A stretch of DNA of 64,000 nucleotides from a bacterium (GTDB lineage Bacteria > Cyanobacteriota > Vampirovibrionia > Gastranaerophilales > Gastranaerophilaceae). This document shows positions 17,835-27,746 of this stretch, piece by piece. The stretch spans positions 17,484 to 81,483 of the forward strand of contig JAFUEV010000045.1 in assembly GCA_017470245.1 (NCBI GenBank), given 5' to 3'. Made by a program: the position numbers and the translations under genes. Below the pieces are notes generated by a model. The model had not been told where the DNA came from and did not search any database. It was given only the letters and a program-made list of their open reading frames with translations. Each line of letters begins with the position of its first letter. The stretch's first letter is position 1.

Positions 17835-20522
17835 TTAGTCATTTTCTTCTTTATTATTATCCATTATTATTGTTTGGTCAAAATCAGCATTCATACCTAG
17901 CTGTTCGGGTGTAACTATCTGAATACCGAATTTAGTCCTGAATAAGTGCTTAACAGTTTCACTTTGTATGTCATACATCATATTATTAAATAATTCGTAT
18001 GCTTCACGCTTATATTCCAATAAAGGATTTTTTTGCCCGTATGCTCTTAAGCCGATACCATCACGTAACATATCTATATTGTGAAGGTGGTCAATCCAAC
18101 GATTATCAACTATTCTGAGAAGTAAATCTTTTTCTAAATTTCTCATTACATTATTCGAGGTAAAAGGCTCTTCTTTTACATAATTCAAGTTATATTGTTC
18201 AGCAACGGAGTTATAGAAATCAACAGTTTTAATTTCATGTTCTTTATATGCTTCAATTGCAAAGTCTCTGATTTTTGCATAAACATTTTCAAACTTTATA
18301 CCTTGAATATCTTTAACTTCAACATAAGACAACTGTGGAATTTCCGAATGAATTTCTTTAACAAGAGAAACTAAATCGTCATAAATATATTCATCAGGGT
18401 TCATTCCAGGAGCAATATATGTTTTAAGAAGCCTGTCAACTTCCCTTTCAATCATATATAATATGTCATCTCTTAAATCATTAACTTCAAGAACTTTATT
18501 TCTTTGTGCATAGAATTTTTCACGTTGAAGGTTCATAACATCATCATATTCAAGAACGCTTTTTCTTGCATCAAAATGGAATGTTTCAACCTTCTTTTGA
18601 TTACTTTCTATTTGTCTTGTAATTAATCTGTTTTCAATAGCCATATTTTCTTCAATATTAAGAGTATTCATTAAAGCTAATATTTGTTGACCGCCAAAAA
18701 TTCTCATAAGACTATCTTCAAGAGATAAGAAAAATCTTGTTGAACCAGGGTCTCCTTGTCTTGCAGCACGACCTCTTAACTGATTATCAATACGTCTAGA
18801 TTCATGTCGTTCAGTACCAATAACATGCAAACCGCCTGCTTCAACAACTTTTGCATGTTCAGCTTCTGTTATTGCTCTTGTTTCTTCTAATGTTTTATTT
18901 TTAATTTCTTCATAATCAGGATTAGATTCAGGTGTTATCCCTTGAGCAACCAGTTTTTCTTTAGCCAAATATTCAGGATTACCGCCTAAAAGAATATCTG
19001 TACCACGACCAGCCATATTTGTTGCTATAGTAACCGCACCATATCTGCCAGCCTGAGCAATAATATATGCTTCTTTTTCATGGTGTTTAGCATTAAGTAT
19101 ATTATGTTTTATTCCTCTTTTCTTCAATATTTCAGATACAAGTTCTGATTTTTCAATACTAATTGTACCAACAAGAACGGGACGCCCCAATTCATGCATT
19201 TTTATTATTTCATCAGCAACTGCTTGGTACTTAATCTTTTCGGTTTTATAAATTATATCCGGCAAATCTATTCTTATATCTTTTTTATTAGTAGGAATGC
19301 AAGTTACTTCAAGGTTATATATCTTTCCAAATTCAGCTTCTTCTGTCATTGCAGTACCTGTCATACCTGATAACTTAGGGTATAATCTAAATAAATTTTG
19401 GAATGTAATACTTGCAAGAGTTTGTGTTTCATCTTGAATTTTAACGCCTTCTTTTGCTTCAACTGCTTGATGAAGTCCGTCTGACCAACGTCTGCCTTCC
19501 ATCAAACGTCCTGTAAATTCATCAACAATCATTACTTCGCCATTTTTAATAACATAATCTGTATTCAAATGGAAAAGTTCTTTAGCCTTTAATGCTTGTA
19601 AAAGATGATGAGCATATTGATTGTTAATATCAAATAAATCTTTTATTTCTAATATTTCTTGTGCCTTATCAATACCTTCTTCTGTTAAAATAACATTCTT
19701 ATTTTTTTCATCAACTTCATAGTGTTTATTTTTTGTTAATTGAGGAGCAACAGCAGCCATGGTTCTATATAATTCTGCAGATTTATCAAGTCTGCCGCTA
19801 ATTATTAACGGAGTTCTGGCTTCATCAATAAGAATACTGTCAACTTCATCAATTATTGCATAGTTATAAGGACGTTGAACTCTTTGTTCAACAGAAGCAG
19901 CCATATTATCACGTAAATAATCAAAACCGAACTCATTATTTGTTCCGTATGTTATATCACATTCATAAGCTTGTTTCTTCTTTGCAAAACCATTATAATC
20001 ATTCATTCCTGAAAGGATAACACCAACAGTTAAACCTAAAAATTTAAATATCTTTCCCATCCATTCACTGTCTCTTTGAGCAAGATAATCATTAACCGTA
20101 ACAATATGAACACCTTTGCCGGTTAAAGCGTTTAAATAAGCAGGAAGAGTTGCAACAAGAGTTTTACCTTCACCAGTTCTCATCTCTGCAATATGACCTT
20201 CATGTAAGAAAATACCGCCAAGTAACTGAACATCAAAATGGCGCATATTCAATACTCTTCTACCGGCTTCTCTAACAGTTGCAAAAGCTTCAGGTAATAT
20301 TTTATCTAATGCTTCTTTTTCAAGTTCTCTGTCTTTTTTAAAGTCATCAGAAGTTTGACGCTTAGACAAAAACTCTTTAAATTCAACTGTTTTATGTTTT
20401 AATTCATCATCCGTAAGTTTAACATAATCTTCTTCAAGTGCATTTATATGCTCTACAATAGGCATTACTTTTTTTATTTTTCTGTTATTCGGGTCACCCA
20501 ATAACTTGAGTAAAAAATCCAT
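17835..20522 (-). CDS. secA: Preprotein translocase ATPase SecA
   Basis: 895 residues. Walker A MRTGEGKT near residue 110, Walker B region [20 protein letters not shown] start, the preprotein-binding domain, GRGTDI and [10 protein letters not shown] helicase motifs, and the helical scaffold region are all present in order. It drives export through SecYEG. The C-terminus is short and lacks the usual zinc-binding SEC-C tail (CxCGSGxxxxxCC), as in several cyanobacteria. GGGGAT precedes the ATG. The gene leads a secA-waaA unit. Confidence 0.97.
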   Translation of the reverse strand: MDFLLKLLGDPNNRKIKKVMPIVEHINALEEDYVKLTDDELKHKTVEFKEFLSKRQTSDDFKKDRELEKEALDKILPEAFATVREAGRRVLNMRHFDVQLLGGIFLHEGHIAEMRTGEGKTLVATLPAYLNALTGKGVHIVTVNDYLAQRDSEWMGKIFKFLGLTVGVILSGMNDYNGFAKKKQAYECDITYGTNNEFGFDYLRDNMAASVEQRVQRPYNYAIIDEVDSILIDEARTPLIISGRLDKSAELYRTMAAVAPQLTKNKHYEVDEKNKNVILTEEGIDKAQEILEIKDLFDINNQYAHHLLQALKAKELFHLNTDYVIKNGEVMIVDEFTGRLMEGRRWSDGLHQAVEAKEGVKIQDETQTLASITFQNLFRLYPKLSGMTGTAMTEEAEFGKIYNLEVTCIPTNKKDIRIDLPDIIYKTEKIKYQAVADEIIKMHELGRPVLVGTISIEKSELVSEILKKRGIKHNILNAKHHEKEAYIIAQAGRYGAVTIATNMAGRGTDILLGGNPEYLAKEKLVAQGITPESNPDYEEIKNKTLEETRAITEAEHAKVVEAGGLHVIGTERHESRRIDNQLRGRAARQGDPGSTRFFLSLEDSLMRIFGGQQILALMNTLNIEENMAIENRLITRQIESNQKKVETFHFDARKSVLEYDDVMNLQREKFYAQRNKVLEVNDLRDDILYMIEREVDRLLKTYIAPGMNPDEYIYDDLVSLVKEIHSEIPQLSYVEVKDIQGIKFENVYAKIRDFAIEAYKEHEIKTVDFYNSVAEQYNLNYVKEEPFTSNNVMRNLEKDLLLRIVDNRWIDHLHNIDMLRDGIGLRAYGQKNPLLEYKREAYELFNNMMYDIQSETVKHLFRTKFGIQIVTPEQLGMNADFDQTIIMDNNKEEND

Positions 20523-20664
20523 TATCCCCAGTCTCCAATATACTTATAATAATAAAAATTCTAACATATAAATATTTTAATAGAATAGTCATTAATATTT
20601 TTTTTATTTTTTATTAGAATTTTTGTAACATTTTTTTAATAATTAATCAAAAAAGAGCAACTTC

Positions 20665-20694
20665 TGGACTTTTTAGTTTTAATTATAGTAGAAT
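20665..20694 (+). promoter_or_regulatory. Putative promoter of the 200-aa gene
   Basis: TGGACT (20665-20670), 18-base spacer, TAGAAT (20689-20694); start predicted near 20701, upstream of an AAAGGT ribosome site at the ATG 20719. It lies in the 196-base spacer divergent from secA. Confidence 0.4.
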
Positions 20695-20718
20695 ATTAGT
20701 AAAGAAAGGTAAGAAATC

Positions 20719-21321
20719 ATGAACGTTTCTGCAACAAATTGCTCACCAATAAAACCTCAAGTAACATTTGGTAGCGAAAATCGTACAAAAGACTTTCAAG
20801 AAGTTGTTGATAAATCTACACAAATAAGAGATACATTTACACCTGAAAAGAAAGAAAACGGTAAAAAATCATTTTTAGGTACGGCTTTATCATTAGCAAC
20901 AGCAGCTGTTGTTTCTTATGCCGGCGGTAAATTCATCGCAGCAAAGTTTGTTGATGTATTCCCAAAAGCAGCTGAAGCAGTTTCTACAAAACTTAATCAA
21001 GTTCCTGATACCAAATTAGTTCAAAAAGCAGGTGAATTTTTAGCAAATAAAAAGGAAGCTTTAGCAGATAAAAAAGTTATCGGAAAGCTTGTATCCGGTG
21101 TTAACACTATATTTAATAAAGGTGTTGATGGTTTTAAAGGTACAAAGGCATTAAATAATGTTGCAGGTGCTGCCGGGCTTGCTGTTGGTTTTAGTAAAAT
21201 TGCAACAGTTGACGGCAACGGTGACGGTATCAATGATATTACTCAAAAGAATGTAAGCGCATACAAATCAGCAATTGAAAGCGTTGGAGTTTTATCAGAA
21301 GTAGTTAAAGCAGTTTCATAG
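20719..21321 (+). CDS. Lineage-type hypothetical protein with VTFGS motif
   Basis: 200 residues, beginning MNVSATNCSP with PQVTFGS at about residues 13-19. One hydrophobic, alanine-rich segment (about 54-74) could insert in a membrane; the rest is Ala/Lys/Val-rich helix, with a final segment DGNGDGIND near 166 that looks like a calcium-binding loop. It stands alone with its own promoter-like sequence and a strong terminator, so is probably well expressed. The start signature matches four other unrelated genes in the window. Function unknown. Confidence 0.78.
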   Translation: MNVSATNCSPIKPQVTFGSENRTKDFQEVVDKSTQIRDTFTPEKKENGKKSFLGTALSLATAAVVSYAGGKFIAAKFVDVFPKAAEAVSTKLNQVPDTKLVQKAGEFLANKKEALADKKVIGKLVSGVNTIFNKGVDGFKGTKALNNVAGAAGLAVGFSKIATVDGNGDGINDITQKNVSAYKSAIESVGVLSEVVKAVS

Positions 21322-21342
21322 ATTTCTTTTTAATATATTAAA

Positions 21343-21374
21343 AAACGGACTACACAATGTAGCCCGTTTTTTTT
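21343..21374 (+). terminator. Intrinsic terminator upstream of folP
   Basis: A 12-bp stem with one mismatch (21343-21354 with 21358-21369), loop CAA, and eight Ts from 21367. It closes the 200-aa gene. The T-run runs directly into the folP -10 element. Confidence 0.85.
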
Positions 21375-21385
21375 ATAATATTTAT
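21374..21385 (+). promoter_or_regulatory. Leaderless-type -10 element of folP
   Basis: TATAAT at 21374-21379 followed by six bases and the folP ATG at 21386. There is no room for a leader between the upstream terminator and the start codon, and no Shine-Dalgarno. Confidence 0.55.
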
Positions 21386-22555
21386 ATGAATGAAATACTA
21401 GTAAAAAAATCTAATTCAAATGTAAATAAAGAACTTAATAATATAGGGTTTGACAACTCTTACATTAGTTTTGCAGAAAAAAAATATATTGGTAATACAT
21501 ACAAAATATTAAATTTGAAACCGTATGAGGCGAATATACTCAAACAATTATGCTTATCATTAGGGTTTGACTGTGCTATAAACAGAAATTCTGTTACTTG
21601 TAAATGTGAATTAACTGATGCTCTAATTTTTGCATCAGAATCACAAATAAAAAATTTAATAAAAAAACTTCTAATCCAACCTTTTAGGTTAAAAAATTTA
21701 GCAGAAAGACTAAAAGAACAATTAAATATAAAGTTGCAGCCGTTGATTTTGAGAAATAGTACTTTTGATTGGTCAAATCCCTATATAATGGGAATTTTAA
21801 ATGTAACACCAGATTCTTTTTCTGATGGAGGCAAATATAATTCTGAAGAAAAAGCTTTAGCTCATTGTTCACAAATGATAAAAGATGGTGCAGATATTAT
21901 AGATATCGGAGGAGAATCAACAAGACCAGGTGCTAAAGAAATTTCGGCAGAAGAAGAAATAATGCGTGTTATCCCAATAATAAGAGCTATTAGAAATTTA
22001 GAGATTAATATACCTATAAGTATTGATACAAGAAATTATTTAACAGCGAAAGCTGCAATAGATGAAGGAGCAGATATTATAAATGATGTTTCAGGTCTGG
22101 ATTTTGATATAAAACTTAAAGAGTATGTTATTTCAAATAACTTACCTTTTATAATTATGCATTCTGACAAAGTTCCTGCCGTTTCTAGAGACTATACATC
22201 TTCTGATATAGTAGAAGATGTTTTTATTTCACTTTATAAAAAGATTAATAATTTAATAGAACTTGGGATGAAAAGAAATAATATTATAGCCGATGTTGGA
22301 ATAGGTTTTGGCAAAGCTACAGAATCTAATTTTGAAATATTAAAAAGGCATGATGAATTTACATCATTAAATGTTCCAATATTACTCGGAATATCAAGAA
22401 AAACATTTATTAGAAATAAATTTAATGTTTCATTTGAAGATGCTGATGAAATTACCGCATTATATTCATCTATAGTAAAAGGTGTTAATATACACAGAGT
22501 TCATAATGTCGCTTTAACAAAGAAATTTTTAAATTATACACAAGAATTATTTTAA
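21386..22555 (+). CDS. folP: Dihydropteroate synthase with N-terminal extension
   Basis: 389 residues, about 120 longer than the minimal enzyme. The catalytic TIM barrel begins near residue 130: MGILNVTPDSFSDGG, then DIGGESTRPG, SIDT, NDVSG, ADVGIGFGK, LLGISRK and the final RVHNV. It condenses the pterin pyrophosphate with p-aminobenzoate in folate synthesis and is the sulfonamide target. The extension (1 to about 125) has a cysteine-containing alpha/beta region seen in some DHPS proteins and of unknown role. The start codon is right behind a terminator and a -10 hexamer. It converges with a 9-base overlap on the next gene. Confidence 0.93.
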   Translation: MNEILVKKSNSNVNKELNNIGFDNSYISFAEKKYIGNTYKILNLKPYEANILKQLCLSLGFDCAINRNSVTCKCELTDALIFASESQIKNLIKKLLIQPFRLKNLAERLKEQLNIKLQPLILRNSTFDWSNPYIMGILNVTPDSFSDGGKYNSEEKALAHCSQMIKDGADIIDIGGESTRPGAKEISAEEEIMRVIPIIRAIRNLEINIPISIDTRNYLTAKAAIDEGADIINDVSGLDFDIKLKEYVISNNLPFIIMHSDKVPAVSRDYTSSDIVEDVFISLYKKINNLIELGMKRNNIIADVGIGFGKATESNFEILKRHDEFTSLNVPILLGISRKTFIRNKFNVSFEDADEITALYSSIVKGVNIHRVHNVALTKKFLNYTQELF

Positions 22556-22954
22556 TTTTTTTTGTTCTTTTTCAAGAATTTCTTTAAAAGTATCTATAGG
22601 TTTAAAATAATATCCGCATTTATCAGACATAACTCCATGAAACTTAAATATTTCTTCAGATGGATATTTTCTACATATAGAAGAACGAAATTTATGAATC
22701 GTACATATTTTTTTATCTTTATCAAATTTATTACACTTAAAAACAAGTCCTTGCTTATCTTTATCTATAATTTCCAAACCAGCATAAAAAGGATGCAGCT
22801 TTTTAAGCTTATTAAATTCTTCTTCGCACGTTATTACACCATTGTTATGTTTAACATATATTTTGCTGCAACAATCTCCGCAACGGTTACATTTACCAAA
22901 ACGATAATATTTTCTTCTTAAAATATATTTATAGAAAAATTTTATTAATAACAT
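22547..22954 (-). CDS. YkgJ-family cysteine-cluster protein
   Basis: 135 residues. The motif CNRCGDCC (Cys22, 25, 28, 29) with further cysteines in FKCNKF, KICTIH and SICRKYP fits the YkgJ (UPF0153) family of putative zinc- or iron-chelating proteins. A basic N-terminus may sit at the membrane. Function in the family is unproven. It converges on folP (stop codons overlap by 9 bases) and is divergent from uvrC. No Shine-Dalgarno; TATAAT (22966-22961, minus strand) lies exactly six bases before the ATG. Confidence 0.8.
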   Translation of the reverse strand: MLLIKFFYKYILRRKYYRFGKCNRCGDCCSKIYVKHNNGVITCEEEFNKLKKLHPFYAGLEIIDKDKQGLVFKCNKFDKDKKICTIHKFRSSICRKYPSEEIFKFHGVMSDKCGYYFKPIDTFKEILEKEQKKLK

Positions 22955-22966
22955 AAATAGATTATA
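22955..22966 (-). promoter_or_regulatory. Leaderless-type -10 element of the ykgJ-like gene
   Basis: Minus-strand TATAAT (22966-22961), then six bases, then the ATG at 22954. It faces the similar element of uvrC about 15 bases away. Confidence 0.55.
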
Positions 22967-22981
22967 TCAATAAAATTATTG

Positions 22982-22993
22982 TAAAATAAAACT
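22982..22993 (+). promoter_or_regulatory. Leaderless-type -10 element of uvrC
   Basis: TAAAAT at 22982-22987, six bases, then the uvrC ATG at 22994, with no Shine-Dalgarno. Confidence 0.5.
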
Positions 22994-24835
22994 ATGAACA
23001 TAAAAGAACAATTAAGGTTAATTCCCGAATTACCGGGTTCTTATCAGTATTATGACAAAGATAATACTATTATTTATGTTGGTAAAGCAAAAAATTTAAA
23101 ACGTCGAGTTTCAAGTTATTTCAATAAAAAACATGATAGTGTTAAGTTACAAGTCATGGTTCCGCAGATTGAACGCATAGAATTTATAATTACCAATTCA
23201 GAAATTGAAGCTCTAATATTAGAATCACATTTAATAAAAAAATATAAACCTAAGTATAATGTTCTTTTAAAAGATGATAAAAAATTCCCATATTTTCTGA
23301 TTACGAAAGAAGATTATCCACGTATTCTTGTAACAAGGAAGAAAAACAAAAATTTAGAAGAAGGCAAATATTTTGGACCATATACAAATGCAAAATCAAT
23401 GTATACAACATTAGATTTACTAAAAAAACTTTTCCCTTTAAAACAATGCAAAACTCCCAAGTTTAAGGATAGACCTTGTATTTATTATCAAATTGGAAGA
23501 TGTATGGCACCTTGCCAAAAACTAATCTCATCAGAAGAATATAAAAAATTGATAAAGAATGTCGAATTATTCTTATCAGGTAAGCAAATGCAGCTTGTTG
23601 ACGAATTAAAATCTATGATGGAAAAATACGCAGAAAATCAAGAGTATGAAAAAGCTGCTAAATATAGAGACAGTTATTTTGATGTACTAAAAACTATCGA
23701 AAAACAAAAAGTAGTTTATGAAAATACAAATATTAATCAAGATATAATATCAGTAAGTGTAGACGATTATATTGGCGGAATTTCATTATTACAAATAAGA
23801 GATGGCAGACTCATTAACAAAAAGGATTTTGAAATATCAAAGTCAGACTATGATTGTGAAGATGAAATTATTTCTTACTTTATAAAAGAATACTATTTAA
23901 TGTCAGGAGATGATGACATCCCAACAGAAATTATATTTTCATCTAAAATCAATTCTGAAGATAAAAAAATGTTTGAAGAATGGTTAAGTTCTAAAAAAGG
24001 TTCAAAAGTAACAATAAATCCGGGTAAAAACAAAAGAAACGATGATATATTAGAATTAGCATTAAAAAATTCTAATTATCATTTAGAAGAATTAAAAGTT
24101 CATTCTTTGCAAGAACTTCAAAATAACTATAATGAAGCAGGTTCTTATATTCAAGAAAAATTAGGATTAAGTAATTTTCCGCATGTAGTTGAATGCTTTG
24201 ATATTTCACACATTCAAGGTACAAATACTGTTGCATCGATGGTTAGTTTTTATAATGGAATGCCGAAAAAAAGTGAATATAAGCGCTTTAAAATAAAATC
24301 AGTTCCGGATGGAAAACCTGATGATTTTCAATCAATGAAAGAAGTTGTTACACGCAGATATTCAAGATTGTTAAAAGAAGGGAAGCCGTTTCCTGATTTA
24401 ATAATTATTGATGGTGGTAAAGGTCAATTATCCAGTGCTGTAGAAATTTTAGAGAAATTGGGTATAAAAAATCAAAATATAGTTTCACTAGCGAAACGAA
24501 TAGAAGAAGTTTTTATCCCTCACAATTCTCAATCTGTTATTTTTCCAATAAATTCACCGGCATTGTTTTTCTTTCAAAGAATTAGAGATGAAGCACATAG
24601 ATTTGCAATAACTTTTCATAGACAATTAAGAGAAAAATCAGCAACACATTCGGAATTAGACGATATACAAGGTTTATATAAGAAAAACAAAAAAATTTTA
24701 ATAGAAAAATATTCATCAGTTGCAAAGATTGCAAAATTAACAAGAGAAGAATTAATGCTTTTATTGTCAAAAAATCAAGCATCTTTGGTATATAATTATT
24801 TTAATACTCAATCACTTAAAAATAAAAAGGAATAA
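22994..24835 (+). CDS. uvrC: Excinuclease ABC subunit C
   Basis: 613 residues, normal length. GIY-YIG nuclease domain at the N-terminus (PGSYQYY... IIYVGKAKNLKRRV), a cysteine-bearing insert (CIYYQIGRCMAPC), UVR motif near 205-240, the RNase H-like 5' nuclease domain (CFDISHIQGT and IIDGGKGQL) and helix-hairpin-helix repeats at the end. UvrC makes both incisions in nucleotide excision repair. It is predicted to be leaderless. A radical SAM gene starts four bases after its stop and is probably co-transcribed. Confidence 0.97.
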   Translation: MNIKEQLRLIPELPGSYQYYDKDNTIIYVGKAKNLKRRVSSYFNKKHDSVKLQVMVPQIERIEFIITNSEIEALILESHLIKKYKPKYNVLLKDDKKFPYFLITKEDYPRILVTRKKNKNLEEGKYFGPYTNAKSMYTTLDLLKKLFPLKQCKTPKFKDRPCIYYQIGRCMAPCQKLISSEEYKKLIKNVELFLSGKQMQLVDELKSMMEKYAENQEYEKAAKYRDSYFDVLKTIEKQKVVYENTNINQDIISVSVDDYIGGISLLQIRDGRLINKKDFEISKSDYDCEDEIISYFIKEYYLMSGDDDIPTEIIFSSKINSEDKKMFEEWLSSKKGSKVTINPGKNKRNDDILELALKNSNYHLEELKVHSLQELQNNYNEAGSYIQEKLGLSNFPHVVECFDISHIQGTNTVASMVSFYNGMPKKSEYKRFKIKSVPDGKPDDFQSMKEVVTRRYSRLLKEGKPFPDLIIIDGGKGQLSSAVEILEKLGIKNQNIVSLAKRIEEVFIPHNSQSVIFPINSPALFFFQRIRDEAHRFAITFHRQLREKSATHSELDDIQGLYKKNKKILIEKYSSVAKIAKLTREELMLLLSKNQASLVYNYFNTQSLKNKKE

Positions 24836-24839
24836 AATA

Positions 24840-25931
24840 ATGGCGGATAAACTTGAAAAACCACAACAAATTACATTTGATGTTACAGACAGATGTCAAT
24901 TAAGATGTGTAACCTGCTCTAAATGGAAAACAGTTGCATCGGATGTTATTTCAAAAGAACTGACAACAGAAGAATGGAAAAAAGTTTTAGATGATTTAAG
25001 AAACTGGCTTGGCGAAGGTTTTTGGTTCTGTTTTTCAGGTGGCGAACCATTTTTAAGACAAGATATTTTTGAACTTGCAGAATATGCAAATTCTCTAGGA
25101 ATAAATGTTGCTTCAATGTCTAACGCATTCAGCATTCAACATTTATACGAAAAAATTATTGATTCTCCCATTAAATCATTAAATATTTCATTAAATGCAA
25201 TAAATAATCCGATAATTCACGATGAATCAAGAGGGAGACAAGGTTCTTATGAAAAAGCAATAGATGCTATTATGACGCTTAAAAAATTAAGAGATGAAAA
25301 GCATAAAGATTTGGGGATAAATATTGCAACAATTGTTTTCCCTGAGAACGTAGAAGAAGTAATTCCACTGGTTGAATTTGTAACTAAGAATAAAATAAAC
25401 GGCATTATGTTCCAATTATTAGATGATAAAGAGTCTTTTCACGGATACAATTATCAAAGAGGATGCAACACAGCAGGATATAAAATGCCAAAAGAATTAA
25501 AAGTAAAATATTCAAATATGGCAAAGAGAATGATAGAAGTTGCTGACAGACTTATAGAAATGAAAAAAGCCGGTCACTCAATCTATAATTCTTATGAACA
25601 GCTAGAAGCAATGAAAGTCTTTTTCAATAATCCTGATGATATATTAAAAGAAATAATTTGTGATGTAGGTTCAACAAACTATGCAATAGATCCGTATGGA
25701 GATGTCAGATTATGTTTTAATATGGAACCTGTCGGAAATATAAAAGAATCAAAGCCTGAAGAAATATGGGTAAATGAAAATTCAGAAAAATGCAGAATAA
25801 GAACAAAAACTTGTAAAATGTATTGCAGAATGCTTAATTGTAATTTCAAGCATAATTTTGCAAATTTCAATAAAAGTTTTATGCACAAAGTAAAAAATAA
25901 AATTATTAAAATATTAACAGGAAAAGCATAA
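24840..25931 (+). CDS. Radical SAM/SPASM protein
   Basis: 363 residues. Cluster motif CQLRCVTC (Cys18, 22, 25), SGGEPFLR for SAM binding near 65, and a cysteine-rich C-terminus (ICDVGS, RLCFNMEP, TCKMYCRMLNC) that should hold auxiliary clusters as in SPASM proteins. PYGDVRLCFN and the GNIKE...EIW pattern are typical of this group. Substrate unknown; the family modifies peptides, sugars or lipid-linked groups. It lies between uvrC and an ATPase with gaps of 1-4 bases, an operon that gives no functional hint. Confidence 0.85.
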   Translation: MADKLEKPQQITFDVTDRCQLRCVTCSKWKTVASDVISKELTTEEWKKVLDDLRNWLGEGFWFCFSGGEPFLRQDIFELAEYANSLGINVASMSNAFSIQHLYEKIIDSPIKSLNISLNAINNPIIHDESRGRQGSYEKAIDAIMTLKKLRDEKHKDLGINIATIVFPENVEEVIPLVEFVTKNKINGIMFQLLDDKESFHGYNYQRGCNTAGYKMPKELKVKYSNMAKRMIEVADRLIEMKKAGHSIYNSYEQLEAMKVFFNNPDDILKEIICDVGSTNYAIDPYGDVRLCFNMEPVGNIKESKPEEIWVNENSEKCRIRTKTCKMYCRMLNCNFKHNFANFNKSFMHKVKNKIIKILTGKA

Positions 25932-25932
25932 T

Positions 25933-27144
25933 ATGAACTATATAAAGACACCTTTATATTTGATTTCAATCTTTAAGAATATTTTAAAAGATGAAGTTAT
26001 ATCATCTTTTATAGAGTTTTTGTCACAACTGTCATATTCGTCAGATTTTGATGTTATATTGAAATCATACTCTGAGTTTATATCATTACTATATGAAAAT
26101 ACTGATAATCAAAATCTGTATCAATATCTAAAAAAGCTAATATATACAGATAATAATATTTTGTCTGAAGAATGTACAAACTCAATCAAGAACAATGAAA
26201 ATATTATCGACACAGCAAAATACGAACTTTCACTATTAGATAATTTATTAAAATATGATTATGAAAAAATAAAATCAGATTTTATGACAAAATTTTCATC
26301 TTGTTCAGATATAATTAATCATCTACCTGCATATAATTTTGCAGATGTTAAACCATTTAATATTGAAGATATAATGAAATCTTATAATAATAATGGTTAT
26401 GGAATATTTGCTTGTTATAAAGCATTTAAATATAATGAACAAAAAGAAATTCTACCTGTTAAGTATTTTAATGCAATGACATTTTCAGAGTTAAAAAATT
26501 ATGACTATCAAAAAGAAGTTATAAAAAGAAATACAAAAGCATTTCTGGAAGGAAAAGAAGCAAACAATATACTTTTATACGGAGATAGAGGCTGCGGTAA
26601 ATCTTCAACAGTAAAAGCATTAATTAATGAATTTTCTGATTATAATTTAAAAATTATTCAAGTATACAAAGAAAGTTTTATTTATTTATCAGAATTGTTT
26701 GACAAAATAAGAAAATTGCCTTTAAAATTTATTATTTTTGCAGATGACATATCATTCAATGAAGATGATAAAAATTTTTCTTCAATAAAAGCAGTATTAG
26801 AGGGTTCACTATCCGATAAACCCGCAAACACTATAATTTATGCAACAACGAACAGAATGCATTTAGTAAAGGAAAGCTTTTCGTCTAGAGAAGGAAATGA
26901 AGTGCATTGTAACGACACAATAGATGAAACCGTTTCTTTATCTGACAGATTTGGTATAATGCTAACATTTTCATTACTTACAAAGCGGGAATACCTGGAT
27001 ATTGTTACGAAAATTGCACAAGATTGTTGTATTGAAATAAATGACGAATTATATAAAAAGGCAGAAGAATTTGCTGCGCTTAAATCAATAAGGACGCCAA
27101 GAGTCGCAAGACAATTTATTATTGATTATAAAGCAGATAAATAA
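25933..27144 (+). CDS. DUF815-family AAA+ ATPase
   Basis: 403 residues. An N-terminal helical region (about 1-170) precedes an ATPase domain with Walker A GDRGCGKSS near 217, Walker B FIIFADDISF near 270, and sensor segment YATTNRMHL near 303, the DUF815 pattern. DUF815 proteins are conserved bacterial ATPases of unknown role. It starts one base after the preceding stop and ends at a strong terminator. Confidence 0.88.
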   Translation: MNYIKTPLYLISIFKNILKDEVISSFIEFLSQLSYSSDFDVILKSYSEFISLLYENTDNQNLYQYLKKLIYTDNNILSEECTNSIKNNENIIDTAKYELSLLDNLLKYDYEKIKSDFMTKFSSCSDIINHLPAYNFADVKPFNIEDIMKSYNNNGYGIFACYKAFKYNEQKEILPVKYFNAMTFSELKNYDYQKEVIKRNTKAFLEGKEANNILLYGDRGCGKSSTVKALINEFSDYNLKIIQVYKESFIYLSELFDKIRKLPLKFIIFADDISFNEDDKNFSSIKAVLEGSLSDKPANTIIYATTNRMHLVKESFSSREGNEVHCNDTIDETVSLSDRFGIMLTFSLLTKREYLDIVTKIAQDCCIEINDELYKKAEEFAALKSIRTPRVARQFIIDYKADK

Positions 27145-27172
27145 AAAGTCCTGTTAAACAGGACTTTTTTAT
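27143..27172. terminator. Bidirectional intrinsic terminator
   Basis: An 11-bp perfect stem (AAAAAGTCCTG at 27143-27153 with 27158-27168), loop TTAA, with T-runs on both strands. It serves the plus-strand DUF815 gene and the minus-strand gene ending at 27178. Confidence 0.9.
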
Positions 27173-27177
27173 ACTTA

Positions 27178-27606
27178 TTATTCAGCCTTAACAGGTTTCT
27201 TTCTAAGCCAGAAGCCTTCAGTATCTTTTGGTACGAGTCTGGTAAAGCCGAGAATATTTCGTCTTAATTCCCAACCTTCCGGCATAGTCTTTGTTCCGTT
27301 AAACATGTTAAATATGTTATGGTACATATAATAGCCTGTACCGACTTCTTTAGGTCTTATTTTTATATTTTTAGGCAATTTGCCTGATTCATTAATTGCA
27401 TCAATTTGGTCTTGTTTTAATCGGTGAAACCAAATTCTAAGTACACCTACTTTTGGTTCACCTTTTTTATTTGTTTTAAATACATCTGTATTTAACTCAG
27501 GTTTTTTAGGTATTTCATCATTTTTCTTAACGGGGGGATTGTTTGCAGATTGCGCAGATATTGTGGTAAAAGAATCTAACACATTTGATCTAAAACTTAC
27601 ACTCAT
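27178..27606 (-). CDS. Lineage-type hypothetical protein, MSVSFRS N-terminus
   Basis: 142 residues, soluble, no signal peptide. It starts MSVSFRSN, then a Ser/Asn/Pro-rich linker to about residue 45 and a compact C-terminal domain with many Trp, Tyr and Phe residues and basic patches. GGAAGG precedes the ATG. Single-gene unit with the bidirectional terminator behind it. The short start signature is shared with four other genes here. No known domain. Confidence 0.72.
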   Translation of the reverse strand: MSVSFRSNVLDSFTTISAQSANNPPVKKNDEIPKKPELNTDVFKTNKKGEPKVGVLRIWFHRLKQDQIDAINESGKLPKNIKIRPKEVGTGYYMYHNIFNMFNGTKTMPEGWELRRNILGFTRLVPKDTEGFWLRKKPVKAE

Positions 27607-27746
27607 TTACTTACCTTCCATTTTCATACATACTGCTATAAAACCCATAAGAAGGTTTTATTGTTATAAATATAGTATTTTTTAACAAAAGTATAAAAAG
27701 AAGAAATAGTAATAATGATATATTTTATTGCTTTATAACAAAAAGA

